Shown here: piece by piece, positions 14,698-16,127 of the stretch
How positions within the stretch are numbered: the stretch's first letter is position 1
Layout of the letters: every line of letters starts with the position of its first letter
NCBI GenBank assembly: GCA_014381165.1
Contig: JACMIM010000915.1
Span: 1-16,127, forward strand
Source of the DNA: Roseiflexaceae bacterium
GTDB lineage: Bacteria > Chloroflexota > Chloroflexia > Chloroflexales > Roseiflexaceae
Direction of reading: 5' to 3'
DNA length: 16,127 nt
Translations under genes and position numbers: made by a program
The notes under the pieces: model-generated
The model's database searches: none
What the model saw: only the letters and a program-made list of their open reading frames with translations
What the model was told of the DNA's origin: nothing

Positions 14698-15786
14698 ATG
14701 CCGCATACCTCCGTTCACACCCACGGCTGCCGCGTGTCTGACGAGTGGACGTTGCGCGGGATGCGCGCCGCCGTGTTAGAAAACGATCTGCTGCGCGTTA
14801 TGGTGCTGCTCGACCGTGGAGCCGAGATCGTCGAGTTTCGCTACAAGCCACGCGACCTAGACCTGCTGGCTCGTTGGGGCGAACTGCGCAACCCGGCACA
14901 TGAGCGTCCTTCAGTCGCCTCGCCAAGCGGCACGTTTCTAGACTACTATGTCGGCGGCTGGCAGGAGATTTTGCCCAACGGTGGCGCGCCTGCAACGCAT
15001 CGTGGTGTAGAATACGGCCAACACGGCGAAGTCTGCCTGGTGCCATGGGCCTGCGAGGTGCTGGAAGATTCGCCCGAACGGGTGTCGCTGCGCTGCACCG
15101 TGCGCGCCCTGCGAACGCCACTTCGACTTGAACGAATCATGACACTGGAACATGGGCGCGCCGTGCTGACCTTCGACGAACGGCTTATAAATGAGGCCGC
15201 CGAGCCACTGGATGTGATGTGGGGCCACCATATCGCCTTTGGCCTGCCGTTCTTGACCGAAGGCGCGACGATCGCCACGTCGGCCCGCCAGGTTGTGGTC
15301 GAACGTGACATGGATGGCTTCACGCCACGCCGCGCTCAGGTTGACCAACGCAGGCTGTGGCCCAATGTTGTCGGTGCGAACGGTGGACCACTCGACCTGT
15401 CGGTCGTGCCACCACGCGAGACTGCGAGCGGGCGCGAGATGGCCTATCTGAGCGAGTTTGATGGCGCAGCGTGGTACGCAATTACGAACCCAGCAACAAC
15501 TATCGGTGTGGCGGTGCGTTGGGATAGCGCAGTGTTTCGCTATCTGTGGCTCTGGCAAGAACTCGGCAGCGGGCGCGGCTACCCGTGGTGGGGCCGCGCG
15601 TACACCGTTGCGCTCGAACCATGGACTAGCATGCCAACTGCTGGCCTCGCCGAAGCGACCGCCCGTGGCACCCAGCTTGTTCTGCAACCAGGGCAGATTG
15701 TTTCCACCCGGCTTACGGCAACCGCGTTCCACGCTATGCCAACAATCAGCAGCGTCGATGCCGACGGCACGCTGCACGGCAAATAA
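14698..15786 (+). CDS. Aldose-1-epimerase-like protein (DUF4432 type)
   Basis: This 362-residue protein has a galactose-mutarotase-like beta-sandwich of the DUF4432/aldose-1-epimerase group. Visible motifs are GGWQEILPNGG (from G86), GQHGEVCLVPW (H109, E111) and MWGHHIAFGLP (H177, H178). ARVIAL-type conserved strands are not identifiable by eye. The histidines and acidic residues of such proteins contact the sugar ring. A mutarotase would interconvert the anomers released by the hydrolases so that the isomerase can use them. ATG 14698 has GGAG (14688-14691) 6 bases upstream. The gap to the GH38-like gene is 33 nt and to the dehydrogenase 13 nt, so all are one transcript. Some DUF4432 members may be sugar binders or have other roles, so the epimerase function is inferred from fold and context. 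Confidence 0.82.
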   Translation: MPHTSVHTHGCRVSDEWTLRGMRAAVLENDLLRVMVLLDRGAEIVEFRYKPRDLDLLARWGELRNPAHERPSVASPSGTFLDYYVGGWQEILPNGGAPATHRGVEYGQHGEVCLVPWACEVLEDSPERVSLRCTVRALRTPLRLERIMTLEHGRAVLTFDERLINEAAEPLDVMWGHHIAFGLPFLTEGATIATSARQVVVERDMDGFTPRRAQVDQRRLWPNVVGANGGPLDLSVVPPRETASGREMAYLSEFDGAAWYAITNPATTIGVAVRWDSAVFRYLWLWQELGSGRGYPWWGRAYTVALEPWTSMPTAGLAEATARGTQLVLQPGQIVSTRLTATAFHAMPTISSVDADGTLHGK

Positions 15787-15799
15787 GAAGGATTATCGT

Positions 15800-16127
15800 A
15801 TGGAACTACGCGATAAAATTGCTATCGTCACCGGCGCGGCCAACGGTATTGGCGCAGCGGTCGCTCGCACCTTCGCTCGCGAAGGCGCGGCGGTGATTGT
15901 GGCCGATCTGGATGCCGTGGCAGGGCAAGCGTGTGTGGACGATGTCACGGCGGCGAACGGGCGGGCGCTGTTTGCCCATGCAAACGTCGCACTGGCAGCC
16001 GACGCCGAGCGGCTTGTGGCGCAAGCGGTGCAGGCATTTGGTGGCCTGGATATTCTCGTTAATAATGCAGGCATTCAAACCTACGGTACGGTCGAAACGA
16101 TGTCCGAGGATGAATGGGATCGCACGA
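15800..16127 (+). CDS. Short-chain dehydrogenase/reductase (cut by window edge)
   Basis: The first 109 codons of a classical SDR are present. The NAD(P) motif TGAANGIG (residues 11-18) follows MELRDKIAIV. VADLD ends the second strand, and the acidic D there hints at NAD preference over NADP. The structural motif NNAG (88-91) is in ILVNNAGIQ. The catalytic Ser, Tyr and Lys lie beyond the right edge. ATG 15800 has AAGGA (15788-15792) 7 bases upstream, and the gene starts 13 nt after the epimerase-like gene, so it belongs to the same operon. Members in sugar operons oxidise aldoses or reduce the aldehyde left after aldolase cleavage; either would fit here, and the sequence cannot tell which. Confidence 0.93.
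   Translation, partial: MELRDKIAIVTGAANGIGAAVARTFAREGAAVIVADLDAVAGQACVDDVTAANGRALFAHANVALAADAERLVAQAVQAFGGLDILVNNAGIQTYGTVETMSEDEWDRT

Noticed and set aside
14938..15777. Minus-strand open frame of 279 codons
   Set aside because: It is antisense to the aldose-1-epimerase-like gene, which has family motifs and a good ribosome site; the antisense translation has none.

Overview
The window is a carbohydrate-uptake and catabolism locus from a bacterium of moderately high GC content. The lipobox on the solute-binding protein, sigma-70-type promoters and strong Shine-Dalgarno sites are clear. The gene content (a GntR/LacI hybrid regulator, a CUT1 transporter without its own ATPase, GH38 enzymes, Gfo/Idh/MocA, DUF4432) resembles loci of Chloroflexota or other soil and mat heterotrophs. 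That placement is an impression from gene content, not something the sequence proves.

Layout. The minus strand from 2615 down to 1 carries a GntR/LacI-type regulator followed, with a 4-base ATGA overlap, by a GH38 alpha-mannosidase that runs off the left edge. A compact regulatory region (about 2650-2750) holds two mirror-image promoters, each TTGACA-17 nt-TATAGT, with a long imperfect palindrome over the regulator's promoter and related half-sites over the forward promoter and in the leader. The plus strand then carries, after a leader of about 300 nt, a substrate-binding lipoprotein, two MalF/MalG-type permeases, a DhnA/LsrF-like class I aldolase, a phytanoyl-CoA-dioxygenase-family Fe(II)/2-oxoglutarate enzyme, an AraC-family regulator, a Gfo/Idh/MocA dehydrogenase, a PfkB sugar kinase, a cupin-type D-lyxose/D-mannose isomerase, a divergent GH38-like hydrolase, an aldose-1-epimerase-like protein (DUF4432 type) and the start of a short-chain dehydrogenase. 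Four genes (AraC, Gfo/Idh, PfkB, isomerase) are linked by three consecutive ATGA overlaps.

How it may work (inference). An alpha-mannoside or a mannose-configured glycoside is bound by the lipoprotein and imported, with ATP hydrolysis by an ATPase encoded elsewhere. One or both GH38-type enzymes cleave it in the cytoplasm. The epimerase-like protein and the isomerase turn the aldose into a ketose, the PfkB kinase phosphorylates it, and the class I aldolase splits it. The dioxygenase and the two NAD(P)-type oxidoreductases suggest that the natural substrate is substituted or oxidised, not plain mannose. This isomerase / PfkB kinase / class I aldolase set has the same logic as the sulfo-EMP pathway, but with GH38 hydrolases; I do not recognise the whole set as a described pathway.

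Other structure: a perfect 17-bp hairpin directly after the second permease stop codon, resembling IS200/IS605-type terminal palindromes, with a decayed half-copy about 5.6 kb downstream before the second GH38 gene; and a GC-rich stem-loop between the binding-protein and permease genes. No rRNA, tRNA, CRISPR array or transposase gene was seen.
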